Notes under the pieces: model-generated
What the model saw: the letters and a program-made list of their open reading frames with translations, nothing else
Told to the model about the DNA's origin: nothing
Database searches by the model: none
Program-made: the position numbers and the translations under genes
Assembly (NCBI GenBank): GCA_031308135.1
Contig: JAHLJT010009419.1
Span: forward strand, 179,150,739 to 179,214,738
Direction of reading: 5' to 3'
From: Acheta domesticus
Taxonomy: Eukaryota; Arthropoda; Insecta; Orthoptera; Gryllidae
DNA length: 64,000 nucleotides
Shown here: positions 25,288-36,259 of the stretch, in pieces
Layout: each line of letters opens with the position of its first letter
How positions within the stretch are numbered: position 1 is the stretch's first letter

Positions 25288-26608
25288 TGTGCTACTCTCT
25301 GTATCTAGGGACTCTATTTTTATTTTTTTATTTTATTTGGTCAAAAACAGTAAAAACTGTATATGACGTGTGGAGAAAGAGATAATCTGCGCACATTTTC
25401 TTGAGGCCCGGAAACGAAAAAAAAAAAAAAAAGAAAAGAAAAACGGCATAGCACGGCATAGCGTCAATGATGTGTATATATACTCCTAGATAGATGACTC
25501 TCGCCTTGGCAGTGAGGCCACCCAAGGCGCCATTTTGCACGGCAAAAACCTTGTCCGTATTGCAGAAAGCGGTGTGTTGTAGTGAGTTTTCTCTTGAGTT
25601 ATAATGGAAACATTTTTTTGTTTTGATTTTTTAAATGTTTTCATTTTGATCTTTACTTAATGTAATTTTTATTTATAAAATTGGCCCAGGAAATCAATTA
25701 TTTTTTGCCTTTGTTTTATCCATGAGTTACCACTATAAGGTGGGTTTCACAACAATATCGTGTAGTGGAATCTTAGTCTTATGTGTTCATGTTTGGAACG
25801 TGTATTTTAATCTATTCATTTATTCTCTAAATATATGGTTTGTTCTATTTCCTATTATGTAAAATTAAGAAACATTATTTATTATTTGAATATTTTCTTT
25901 CAATGGTGAAAGGTATCATTTGAATGTTTGTTCCTTCAAAACGTTTTGTATTCATATCCAAATAAAAATGTCTGCCCATAAAAAGTACATATGTACCATA
26001 TTTCTCTACGTGTTTTCATTTTAAATCTTTCTGCCACCTCCAAAATCCAGCAGTTATTTACAACCATCCATTAAGAGACTACAAAAGGGATATTTGGAGT
26101 GAAACGCACTTTTTCTAATCACATGAACAATAAGTACGTCTTATTCTTATATTTGAAAACGGAATATTGAAACAGAGGAAGAATCCTTAATACTAAAGCT
26201 GCCGTAGTAATAATAATTTACTGTCACGTGCAGTATTAACATATAAACTGATCTCGTCTGAAGTAGCATAAGACGTTTGTACCTGTAAGGCATCATAAAA
26301 AACAAGTCCTCATTTTTGCAAGTCTCCGGTAACACTATGTCAATGCTGTTCGTAGTTTTATGTAAATTATAAAATATTTTTCGACAATTTGTTGTTGCCT
26401 ACAGCTTTACTTTCTTATGATGGAACAGAACCATGTTAATAAATACAATGTATACGTGTTACACTCGTACAAATCTACCGAACTGTCTTGGGCTGCATTT
26501 GACATTCGAAGCTTTTGCCGTGCAACATGGCTCCCTGTACAGCCTCACCTCCGCCTATTGGGAAAGCGCGGAGTCAGCCATCTAGTGGTACATGTATACA
26601 TCATTGCA
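25288..26608. other. Non-coding, no gene seen
   Basis: AT-rich, with an A16 run at 25417-25432 that could be a retroposon tail. No gene or element recognised. Confidence 0.45.
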
Positions 26609-26880
26609 TAGCGTACAACAATCGACTGCAGTTACGATCTTCCGCTTATGCACAAAAGTGATGCGAAGCTCGAACCGCGCATGCGCATAAAATTGATAGT
26701 GCTATCGATTGCAGTAACTCTTCCGCCGTGCTGCTCAATAATATTAGGATGTTTTTGCCACCAGGAACGTTAAATCAATCGAAAGCACTGCCGATCGTCT
26801 ACGCATGCGCAGTTCAAATTTCGCGTCACTTTTGTGCATCTGCGCATGCGCTGAAGATTGCAGTCGATTGTCGCCCGCTA
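26609..26880. mobile_element. Palindromic MITE with TA target duplication
   Basis: The element runs from 26611 to 26878 (268 bp). The ends GCGTACAACAATCGACTGCA and, inverted, GCGGGCGACAATCGACTGCA pair, and complementarity continues for about 100 bp per side (both arms contain ATGCACAAAAGTGA and a GCGCATGCG block). TA flanks both ends (26609-26610 and 26879-26880), as for Tc1/mariner-derived MITEs. No coding capacity. Confidence 0.85.
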
Positions 26881-27299
26881 AAACCTCCCCGTTAGAGAAT
26901 GTTGGCAACCCATAGCGGACAGCACTGTCGATGTTCTACGCATGCGCGCGGGCGGCGCGGGCGGCCGCGTCTTGTTCGCAGCACGACGCGACGCGACGCG
27001 CTCCGCGGGAAACAGGAAGGAAGAGCACGCGGGCACAGGCCAGGGGGCGGCGGGCGGGCGGGCGGGCAGGGCGGGGGCAGCGAGGGAAAGCGAGGGAAAC
27101 CTCTGCGCGCTCAAGCCCCGTGCGAGAGTGCTGATACTGACCATAGCACACGCATCGCAAAGAACTGCGATTGCCAACATTGGAATCCGCTTCTCGCTCA
27201 GGATGTCTTAAGAGATAGTAGAGCTCACTTGGGGGAAGGATGGCAAAAAAATCTTAGGAATGTTTTGGGGCGAGTGGGGATTGATTCCGGATACGTAAC
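26881..27299. promoter_or_regulatory. CpG island, weak promoter candidate
   Basis: Dense CpG from 26938 to 27125 with GGGCGGGCGGGCGGGC near 27053-27067. It is the closest strong CpG island upstream of the elongase start exon (2 kb). ATGTTGGCAA and its inverse (26899 and 27171) bracket the block, so part of it may instead be a transposon interior. Confidence 0.3.
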
Positions 27300-27650
27300 A
27301 TACGTTGGTTATTAGTTCCGTAAGTGGAGTGCATGTTGTAACCCGGGTCGTGGCGGAATTCCTCCCCTGCTGGAACATGATATTTGGTGTCGATTGCATG
27401 TCGGTTTGCGGGTGTTTTTCCGTTCCAATTGACGCCCCAGTTCGGTACCGGCGCAGCTGGGGCAAGACCGAAGTTTGCGATTAGCCTCCCGTCATCTGTG
27501 GAAGTGTAGTGGAAGTGTGTATGCTGCTAGGTATTGCTAATGCTCTGGCATTGGATCCGATATTGATCGGAGGAACTACGGATAAATGGCCATCAGAGCA
27601 GTCGAAAACTAGAATCCTTCTCCTGATAGTGGTTCAGTTCCATCTAATGA
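27300..27650 (-). repeat. SINE-like composite repeat, copy 2
   Basis: Diverged relative of the 23975-24620 repeat in the same orientation: TTAGTTCCGTAAGTGGAGTG at 27310, CTCTGGCATT...GATCGGAGGAACTAC at 27541-27578 and ATCAGAGCAGTCG at 27591, against CTCCGGCATT...GACCGGAGAAACCAC and ATCAGAGCAGCCG in copy 1. Confidence 0.55.
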
Positions 27651-27686
27651 CGAAAATCCCCAAACGCCTGCCTCTGATCTAGCTAG

Positions 27687-27930
27687 ATCAGTGTTGTCAA
27701 GGTGGATGCCACGAGGAGTCCGTGGCACAAGTGCCACGACGAAATCGCCCCTCCACGCAGTTCATCACCCCGCCACCAGAGACAACGCCATCCCTATTGT
27801 AAAACGGCGGGGTTACTGGTAATCGTAATAGTTATTTTTCCTGATGCTAATGGCACAGAGAAGCTCGTGGCATGCTACGGTGCTACGACGCGTGCCACTG
27901 CCACCAGTAGAAGACCTTGACACCACGGAT
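27687..27930. repeat. Possible short DNA transposon
   Basis: CAGTGTTGTCAAGG at the left faces an inverted CCGTGGTGTCAAGG at the right (12 of 14). The interior is GC-rich with several GTGGCA/TGCCAC repeats. No matching 8-bp flanks were found, so the call is tentative. Confidence 0.35.
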
Positions 27931-29104
27931 ATTGGGTTTCCTAGAGAGCGATGCTAGCAACGTAACAGTTTGGCCGCTAGGCTATAGTATCTGGTGGATA
28001 GTTTTGGTCCATCAGAGAAAGTAATTACGCCATGATAAATAGCGATCAGAGCCTATACCAGAGGTAATTGAGCCAATTGAACATGTGTGTTTGTGCGGAT
28101 GTGTGTTTGTGCGTATTTCTGTGTGCACGTGGAGACTATAGGGGGTTTGCGGGAGATTTTCTGCTATGTGTTGTCGATACAGACGTTGACAAATTGTGAA
28201 AGGGGGGACATAACGACGTGCATGTTTGCGTTTATTGATTAGTTTAGAGAGTTATTTGTATGATGTGTCATTTTTCTTTAGCGTTATGTAATATATGTAA
28301 AAAAATAAAAATAAACCATTATCGGTAAATAAATTGACCGATAATATTAAAATATATTACAAAATAAACCATTATCGGTAATTAATTGATCCGAAATTCT
28401 TTTGGGTAAACATTTAACTTTAAAAAACATGGCGCTCAGACACGGATTAATATGAGTTAATATTCATATTCATTTTTATTAGTAAAGGCGTCATATCGCT
28501 GGAAGCTATTGGTTAATTTGTTGTCATTTACGTTTGGAGAATGAATCGTCTAAGTATCATTTAGTATCATTCAGCTCTCTGTTATTTTATATATTCATAT
28601 ACTTCGGTTAACATAACTTATTTCAATTAAAAAATGATTTAATGTAACTGACGATCAAAATAAATAACGAAACTAATATAGAAGACGTTTTTAATTCCTT
28701 GTTTATTCTCCTCTCACGAAAAACACTCTTAGTTTATTAGTATTGGAGTATACTAATGATTCATTCTGATGAACGTAGTGAAAAATTCGTGTTTATTTTA
28801 AGCCTGAAGGACCGAAACTGTGCGGCTTTAAAAAGTACCCTCTCTTTCGGCAAATTAACTGTGTAAAATATTTCAAGTTTTTAGAAATGTAGCGAAAATA
28901 CTGACTAGCATCAACGTTTCTAGTATAACTTGACGTTCTTAAAGCAAGGTTAGTTCAAGATTACCAGGGTTATGTATGCCATACCTGGTTAGTCGCGATT
29001 GAACATTATCGCGTAAAAAAAACCTTTGCTATCAGCCTGTTGAAAAGGGAACATACTTAAAGTGTCCTTGGCAATGTACTTAGTTGCCCGACTTCTTTTC
29101 GCAG
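27931..29104. other. Non-coding, no gene seen
   Basis: AT-rich. At 28312-28385 the string CCATTATCGGTAA occurs twice as a direct repeat, and the first copy pairs with ACCGATAAT (about 28338) to form a 9-bp hairpin. The end of the stretch is the pyrimidine tract of the splice acceptor at 29103-29104. Confidence 0.45.
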
Positions 29105-29221
29105 GTGACAGCAAAGGCGACCGAGTGAGCACCGCGTTCCTCCTGCAGGTGTGAGAGCCCAGAGCCTGCCGCGCACCTTCAGCATCCTGCACATCTCGAC
29201 GGGCACAGAGCACCCACCGCC
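29105..29221 (+). other. 5' UTR part of elongase start exon
   Basis: Pyrimidine-rich CCCGACTTCTTTTCGCAG precedes 29105, a good acceptor, and a second acceptor (CTCCTGCAG, ending 29148) is possible. The exon therefore has spliced 5' UTR in front of the ATG, and transcription must start further upstream. In-frame stops in this stretch support its being untranslated. Confidence 0.55.
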
Positions 29222-29282
29222 ATGGCCCTCCGCAACAGCACCATCGTTCGCTACTACGACTTCCTCTTCACGGAGCTCGCAG
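29222..29282 (+). CDS. ELOVL: ELOVL-type elongase, coding exon 1 (start)
   Basis: Encodes MALRNSTIVRYYDFLFTELA plus the first base of the next codon. The ATG sits in a near-ideal context (CCGCCATGG). The exon ends CAG|GTACGT, donor GT at 29283-29284, phase 1. The peptide has the M-A-L..YYDF.F.ELA form typical of insect very-long-chain fatty acid elongases, which perform the condensing step of malonyl-CoA-dependent chain extension in the ER membrane. The split codon G|AC restores the invariant Asp of the DPRTNDW motif when joined to 55752, which makes the pairing of the two exons secure. The exon is too short to be found as a long open frame. Which paralogue it is cannot be told from this part. 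Confidence 0.9.
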
Positions 29283-31561
29283 GTACGTGCTCCGCGACTG
29301 CGCTCGCTGAGTGTTGCGGTTGTGACGTCATGGCCGGGGCCATAACAGAAGAAACACAGACGTGATCGCTTGTAAAAATTTGAATATTTATTCTGAATGT
29401 GCACCGACATCTGAAATTTCTATTTACAAATTTACAATGGATTTCCTCACCGACCGTTACTAGAAGGAACCCTTTACTGGTCACCACGACCGCTTGCCTA
29501 ACGTCACGACGCATGCGCGCCGGCTTCCTCCCCTTGACTCCGTAGTCAGCTCATCGACGTGCCTCGCGCCGCACCACCCACGACGACCTACGGACGAGCC
29601 CCAGAACAGAAGAAGAAAGTGTTTCCGTCCCGAGTCGTCTTTTATACCTTCGTCCAGCCTGCCGGCCAGAATCTTCACGGGGTTCACCAACTTGCCTCCA
29701 TGGCAGCGCACGGGGTTCACCAACTTGCCCCCATGGCAGCGCACGTCCGGCTGTTTCCACGTCGCTCAAATATAGCCTTTTCTCTTGCGAAGCGTCCCCT
29801 CAGCATGCGCCCGCAACTATTTCCTGTGTGCATTTCGACACACTGATATGCACGCATAATTTCCTATAAGGCGACTGTTATGATGCCACACGGTGAAGGA
29901 GGCGTCGAAAAGATTAATTTCGCCTCACGGATACCTCACGCACCGTACGTAACAAGGCTTTGGACACCACATTAGAGATTACTAACACTGGCATTGCTGC
30001 TCTATTGTAATTGTACAGATCGAGGAAAGACTGTGTTAACCCTCATTTCATAAATTCATAATCAAGATCTTATAAATAGAATAGAGTAGTCTTATAAGTA
30101 GATCTTATAAGTAGAATATACATTATGATCGGAACGCTGTTAAACTTTTTTCATAGAGAAATAATATGTGTGACAAAAGCAGCAAGAAGTGTATTCAGAA
30201 ACTAACATACGTCTTATTTACGAAAACTATGATTTTCCTCTGGCTAACAAAAATCACAAATCTACGGCTTTGCACTAACTTGGCGAAAACCCTTCAAGTA
30301 AAGTCTATGGAAGAAGTGGTGGATGACACATTTTTTTTAAAAATTAACTAATATTGACCGTATCTTGCTATGGATAAGAAGAGTGTGCACGCGAAGTTAT
30401 TCAGCAAGTACGCTGATTGTGTACTATCATTCGGAAAATTTTCCATGAATGGAATGACTGTTGTATGTCATTTATTATTCTAATCGTGAAAATAGTTTCA
30501 AAATACACGGCTAATCGTTTCAAACTACGCAGCAAAGATTTGAAGAAAGAAAAAAAAGAGGAAAACGTTTCAAACTTTCAGTGGTTCTCCTAAAAACGTC
30601 TTCCAAATGACGTCTACAATCCATTTCATGCTCCATTGTGATGAATCGTGGTTAAGATATTTGATTTCCACTTTGCAATAACGAATGCAAACAAGCGTGC
30701 CTCACGCCGAATTTCACTTTAAGAGCTCTTGAAACAAGTTTATATCATTGACTGTTGAGATTCCTCGTGAATGTGGTTGACCCGTCAATGATACATTTCG
30801 TGACAAAGTCGACTGTTTCCTATCTTATACAATCCTCGTTTAAGGAACGCGATATGCCTTACTTTTACGACACTTCCTTCTTGAGGCCAATTAAACTCAT
30901 TAGGTCTTTTGCTGTTTGCCCTTATTCTCATCCTAGAGAAATGGCATGTGCTCTAGAAAATGCTAGGTACGACTAGTTTGAATATAACGATCTTTCTTTC
31001 CTTTTCTCTACACTTGGCATGTGTTTACCTCTTGGTCTGTTTCCATTCAGTCTTCTTGCTCTTTTAGCCGAAGCCGTTTAGCGGAAGGTTGTAAAATCGC
31101 TTTCAAATCGTCAAATATAATACAGATTTATTTCATAGTTGTGTAATTTTCACATTTTCTTTCGATTTCATTTTATTCTTTAACCTTTGCATTTAGCCTT
31201 ATCTTTCCAAATCTTTAGTATTTTTTCATTAAATTCTTGACCCGTTTATATTCTTTATCATAGTGGCATTACCTCGGTGTATTTGTCTTTTGTTTCTTAG
31301 TAATTTTGTGTTCGCGTCAGGCGCGAATCGAGAAAGTCTAATTAGAGGACAGATGGAGAATTATATGTACTTTTTATATATGTATTCAATTGTAAGAATT
31401 GTCAATAATCTCAAATTGTATACAAATATTAAAAATAGACTATTAAATAACGTGCTAGATTATTATTTAATTAGTTTTACCTAAATTGTGAATTTTCTAG
31501 ATCATTAATTAATGTATGTATTTATTTATTTCAATTTACACTCCGTGTAATTGATAATGTG

Positions 31562-31603
<42 letters not shown>

Positions 31604-31620
31604 TTAATAATAATAATAAA
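31562..31620 (+). repeat. (TAA)n microsatellite
   Basis: Interrupted (AAT)n run. It lies directly before a LINE fragment whose own tail is another (TAA)n at 31996, so it may be the tail of an older insertion that served as target. Confidence 0.9.
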
Positions 31621-31631
31621 CGTGTTTACTT

Positions 31632-31892
31632 GTTTATGTTGCTGTACCTTACGATCAAAACGTCGTTACCAAGGAGGTAGAGAAACGTCTTACATACAAG
31701 AGTTTGGAAATCGAGATCAGCCGAATGTGAGGCGTAAAAGCACTGGTCGTACCGATAGTTATCGAAGCTCTGGGATTTGTTCCACAAAATTTGTGTAAGA
31801 ACTTATCTAAACTCCCAGGTAATTGAAAAGATTGGGATGTGCAAGAAATAGCTTTATTTGGAACAGCCCACATTTTGCGCAAAGTATTGTAG
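31632..31892 (+). pseudogene. LINE polyprotein C-terminal remnant
   Basis: The + strand frame reads VAVPYDQNVVTKEVEKR, then LEIEISRM, a stop (31728-31730, probably a former Trp codon), then VVPIVIEALGFVPQNL, a second stop (31824-31826), and IALFGTAHILRKVL before the final stop at 31890. This is the C-terminal pattern found at the end of many animal non-LTR reverse transcriptases (K.Y..L..EI.RMW...VVP.VIGALG...LL.TA.ILRK.L). The clade was not determined. About 100 bp of 3' UTR and a (TAA)n tail follow. The 5' part is missing. Confidence 0.82.
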
Positions 31893-31992
31893 AGGCACCG
31901 ACAGTCTCTAGATCTGCTCCTTAGGTAGCTGGTTGCAACCTGGAGTAGATTTTATATTTAGCTGACTCATAACACCTTTAATCGTGATATAG

Positions 31993-31995
<3 letters not shown>

Positions 31996-32057
<62 letters not shown>
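31996..32057 (+). repeat. (TAA)n tail
   Basis: About 20 uninterrupted TAA units. Position and orientation fit the 3' tail of the LINE remnant at 31632-31892. Confidence 0.92.
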
Positions 32058-32099
32058 GTGTTGCAACATGTGTAGCTGATGGGGGTAAGCGTTAGGGTA

Positions 32100-32580
32100 A
32101 ACCGTATACGGCTTCGGCGAGCGGCGTGGCATTGTTGCGTGGAACGCACGCGTGGGCTCCCGATGGCCGGCGGCGGCGGCGTGGGGCAGGGTCCGGCGGA
32201 GGGCCCGGCTGGCCGCGGCCGCGCGAGGAGAGTTTCACTTTCTTTCAGCGCCACCGCCACCGCCACCGCCACCGCCACCGCCACCGCCACCGCCACCGCC
32301 ACCGCCACCGCCACCACCCCTGCCCCTGCCCCCTTATTGCCACTTTTCTTTTCGTCTGAGGTCGGCTCTTGTTTGTTCCTCCAGTTCCACGGTGGGGTGG
32401 GGTGGGGGTGGGGGCGCCACCGAATAGTTGGGATTTCCACACCTCCCCGTCGCCCTGATGTGTGCATCTGCGGGCGAGTGTGGGCGCGCGCCCGGCCACT
32501 TCTGAAAAGTCGCTGCCCGTGGAATGCGCGCGACGTCGAAACCGCCTTCTCGATGGACAGTTAGGCAACCAGCGCGCCCG
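32100..32580 (+). promoter_or_regulatory. CpG-rich block with (CCGCCA)n
   Basis: Dense CpG with a (CCGCCA)n microsatellite at about 32251-32314 and a G-run (GGTGGGGTGGGGTGGGGGTG) at 32391-32410 able to form a G-quadruplex. It is inside intron 1, so it could be an alternative promoter or merely repeat-driven GC. No exon is apparent. Confidence 0.3.
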
Positions 32581-33839
32581 CTGAGAAACTAGCCGCGTTC
32601 TCTAATTGCCAAGAAGGTAATGCCGAGTTGACAAGCGTTTCGATCACGTAAGGATGGTAAACATGCGCGGAGAGCTTTTTGCAAGAGGACAAAGCGTCTA
32701 GTACTCTCTTGACACATGTGAGGAAGAAAAAGTTTTCCCTTTAAATTTTCTTTGTTGATGATAACGTCTTATTTCAAAACAAATTTCACTCTGCTTCCTT
32801 ATTTAATTAATTATTTAAAACGTGTGATACAAGAAATATATTCTCTCATAACGATTTTAAGATCACGTAAGGCAAGGAGTATTTCAAATTTGTAATAGTA
32901 AATAAAGTCCAGCGGAGATGGTGGTCGAGATATATGTACCTCACATTTAACATTCATTTATTAAACGGAACACTAAATATTTATTAAGTGTGATGAAACA
33001 TACGTTTTGTAAAATAATTCAATAAGGCAACTACGTTCCATAATAATTCCTTAGAATGCTCTTTTGCGCGTTTTACACTAATAGGCCAACATTACGCAGT
33101 ACATTTGGGGTCGAGAAAATGAACGTTTTCACTTCAGACGTGCTGACATTTGATACTTTTCTATCACTTCCTTGTTGACTGTTTTGTATTCTTGCCCACT
33201 ATACAAGCAAAAGACATACGGAGTGGTCATGACAAGGCGTTCTCAAATGAAAGTGCCTCATGTTAAAAAGGAAGGTTCTAAACGGAAAGACGTGTTCAGA
33301 TCATACATAGCTGTAGAATGATAGAAGCATTAACACAATGACTTGCTGATATCGGTAGGTTACTTTTGTTACGATGCAAACAGATTAAATTAGCAGGGAC
33401 GAACATTTTTATTAATATCAAAATTATCATTTTCTGGATTTGGAACAAAGAGGGAAGTATTCTTTCCATCTAGACCGATTATACTGAGAAAACATCAAAA
33501 TAACACTTTGAACTTAAAATTATTGTAGATGTTACTTCCTTTTACCACTCACTCCTACCGGAACACTCATTCTTTTCTTCACTTTAGTTCTTACTCTCAG
33601 CTCGTTGTGATCACTCATTCTTCTTGCCACCTCCATATGTTGAGGCAAGCGATTATTTAAATGATTCATCAAAAACAAAATGACCATTCTAGAAAGCAGG
33701 GCCCACGCGATTGCGACTTAGAGGCGACCCTCGTCCATGCCCGTGTCTACAACCAAGTCTACCTCCTCCTCCACATTCACGACCGCGTGCGGGCCGTCCT
33801 CCCCCTCCGCCCTCGTCTACCCTAATCAGCTCTCGCCTG

Positions 33840-34900
33840 CTCTCGTCCGCTCTCGTCCGCTCTCGTCCGCTCTCGTCCGCTCTCGTCCGCTCTCGTCCGC
33901 TCTCGTCCGCTCTCATCCTCTCTCATCCTCTCTCGTCCGCTCTCGTCCTCCCATATTCTCCCTCGTTCTCCCTCGTTCTCCCTCGTCCGCCCTCGCCCGT
34001 CCTCGTCCGCCCTCGTCCGCCCTCGTCCGCCCGCGTCCGCCCTCGTCCGCCCTCGTCCGCCCTCGTCCCCCCTCGTCCGCCCTCGTCCGCCCTCGTCCGC
34101 CCTCGTCCGCCCTCGTCCGCCCTCGTCCGCCCTCGTCCGCCCTCGTCCGCCCTCGTCCGCCCTCGTCCGCCCTCGTCCGCCCTCGTCCGCCCTCGTCCGC
34201 CCTCGTCCGCCCTCGTCCGCCCTCGTCCGCCCTCGTCCGCCCTCGTCCGCCCTCGTCCGCCCTCGTCCGCCCTCGTCCGCCCTCGTCCGCCCTCGTCCGC
34301 CCTCGTCCGCCCTCGTCCGCCCTCGTCCGCCCTCGTCCGCCCTCGTCCGCCCTCGTCCGCCCTCGTCCGCCCTCGTCCGCCCTCGTCCGCCCTCGTCCGC
34401 CCTCGTCCGCCCTCGTCCGCCCTCGTCCGCCCTCGTCCGCCCTCGTCCGCCCTCGTCCGCCCTCGTCCGCCCTCGTCCGCCCTCGTCCGCCCTCGTCCGC
34501 CCTCGTCCGCCCTCGTCCGCCCTCGTCCGCCCTCGTCCGCCCTCGTCCGCCCTCGTCCGCCCTCGTCCGCCCTCGTCCGCCCTCGTCCGCCCTCGTCCGC
34601 CCTCGTCCGCCCTCGTCCGCCCTCGTCCGCCCTCGTCCGCCCTCGTCCGCCCTCGTCCGCCCTCGTCCGCCCTCGTCCGCCCTCGTCCGCCCTCGTCCGC
34701 CCTCGTCCGCCCTCGTCCGCCCTCGTCCGCCCTCGTCCGCCCTCGTCTATCCCCACCGCCCTCATCTGCTCTCATCCGCCATCGTCGGCACCCAACCGCC
34801 CTCATCCGCTCTTATTCTCCCTCGTCGTTCCTCGTCCGCCCTCGTCGGCTCTCGTCCGCCGTCATTCGTCCCACGGCCCTCGTCCGTCGCCACCGCTCTC
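33840..34900 (+). repeat. 10-bp satellite CCTCGTCCGC
   Basis: About 100 units of CCTCGTCCGC. Units 34071-34740 are 67 perfect copies in a row. The left edge uses a TCTCGTCCGC variant (33841-33910) and the right edge is degenerate from 34741. Three units make 30 bp, so frames on both strands stay open over about 1 kb; the resulting Ser/Ala/Leu/Val/Arg/Pro decapeptide ORFs have no splice or start context. Perfect homogeneity in the core suggests recent expansion. Confidence 0.97.
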
Positions 34901-35584
34901 CAGGGGCAGATCCAGCCGATCATTTGGGGTGGGGGCATTGTATATTTTTGTTAAATAATAAACATATTTGTTATTATGTTGTGTATGTTTTATGTTCTGT
35001 AGATATGATACTCATCGTCATCGGCAACAAGGATTAGACCTTTTGATTTGTTCCGTCTCCTTGCTCATGCCATCTCTTTAAGGGCCGTCTTACACTTCTT
35101 TTTCCGTTAAGTGCATATTCAAGGATAATTTTACTTAGCCTTTGTTCTGACATTCTCAGTACATGATCTTTTCATTTTTTGGATATTTTTTTTGTAATTT
35201 CTATAACAGGCTCAATATTAAATACTTCTCTGATATCTACACTTTTTTTGGTCTCCTGCCATAAAACGAAGAAATCACATTTCTGCAGATTCAATTCTCC
35301 GTTGATCTGATGTTAATGTCCAGCTCTCGCTTCCATAAAGCAGTAATGGCAAGGCAATAACTTTGTAAAACCTAAGTAGGGTCTCTTTTTGCACAGTATG
35401 TATAGTATAGTATTTTCTATAGTATATGATACTATACAATATTATTGTTTAAATAATTACATAATTCGGACGTAAATATTTAAAGCAATTTTTCCAGATA
35501 AAGGAAGGTAAACGAAAACTCTAGGCTTTTGGGGGGGGTCGCATGGCCTTCCATGGCCGCCCTGGGTCTGCCAGTGCCGCCCTC
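34893..35584. mobile_element. hAT-like element inserted in satellite edge
   Basis: Ends CAGGGGCAGATCCAGC (34901) and, inverted, CACTGGCAGACCCAGG (ending 35576) match at 12-13 of 16. The flanking 8-mers CCGCTCTC (34893-34900) and CCGCCCTC (35577-35584) differ by one base and both belong to the 10-bp satellite, which resumes briefly on the right. The element (676 bp) carries no hAT transposase but contains a LINE fragment. Called on ends plus near-perfect 8-bp duplication. Confidence 0.62.
35020..35396 (-). pseudogene. RTE/CR1-type LINE C-terminal fragment
   Basis: Minus-strand translation gives VQKETLLRFYKVIALPLLLY then GSESWTLTSDQRRIESAEM, a stop, and FLRFMAG. After frameshifts, segments like KDHVLRMSEQRLSKI and a K-R-x-x-R-R-P-x-x-R-W stretch follow. 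These are the standard C-terminal motifs of RTE-like LINE proteins (L-Y-G-S-E-x-W, R-R-I-E-x-A-E-M-x-F-L-R). Several stops and indels make it inactive. It sits wholly inside the hAT-like element. Confidence 0.85.
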
Positions 35585-35742
35585 TCTGCTGCACGATTAC
35601 CTCCGACAGTGAGGTATCACCTCCTGCGGCGACGGACGCCGCTGTGCCATTGCGTAAGGCCCCCCGCGCTCAAAGCTCGCCTGCCCGCCAGCTGATTCGC
35701 TCGCTCGTTCGCTTACTTTCTTGCTTGCTTGCTTACTTACTT

Positions 35743-35908
35743 GCTGGCTCGCTCGCTCGCTCGCTCGCTCGCGAGACCGCCCGCCCGCCCGCCCGCCCGC
35801 CCGCCCGCCCGCCCGCCCGCCCGCCCGCCCGCCCGCCCGCCCGCCCGCCCGCCCGCCCGCCCGCCCGCCCGCCCGCCCGCCCGCCCGCCCGCCCGCCCGC
35901 CCGCCCGC
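35743..35908 (+). repeat. (GCTC)n then (CCCG)n tract
   Basis: A (GCTC)n run (35743-35768) changes to about 32 uninterrupted CCCG units (35778-35908). The minus strand is therefore a long GGGC repeat: every four units satisfy the G3N1 quadruplex rule. Pro/Ala/Arg frames here are repeat artefacts. Confidence 0.95.
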
Positions 35909-35929
35909 CCCGAGCCGTTTCGACATCTT

Positions 35930-36180
35930 TTCGGTTTCTTATATAATGCGGAGAATGCGCGCGCGAATAAGGCCAGGCCCGGAGGCGCGCCTCGCCGCCC
36001 CGCCCCGCGCCGCCCCGCGCCGCCCCGCGCCGTCCCCCGCCTCCCGCGCCTCGCCGCGCCGTGTGGGGGGCGCGTCTTCGCTCGCAGGTGGTCAAGACCG
36101 CGGCGCGGCGCCGCCCCTGCCTGCCGCGCGGTTCCGGGTGCCTTGCGCAGCGCCGCCCCGCCCCGCGCTGCCCCACTTGT
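35930..36180 (+). other. CpG-rich block, no gene seen
   Basis: Short GCCCCGCGCC direct repeats (about 35999-36035) and dense CpG continue from the tetranucleotide tract up to the MITE at 36260. Confidence 0.5.
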
Positions 36181-36259
36181 TTATCACGCCAGCTGGAAAA
36201 GCCCAAAGGACACCGCATTGCCTCTGAAGCACCGTTCACCTCAGGTGGATCCACGAGTA

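Noticed and set aside
33711..34958. Open frames of 280-415 residues on both strands
   Set aside because: Produced by the 10-bp satellite (30-bp codon period); they run into an unrelated hAT-like end and have no gene context.
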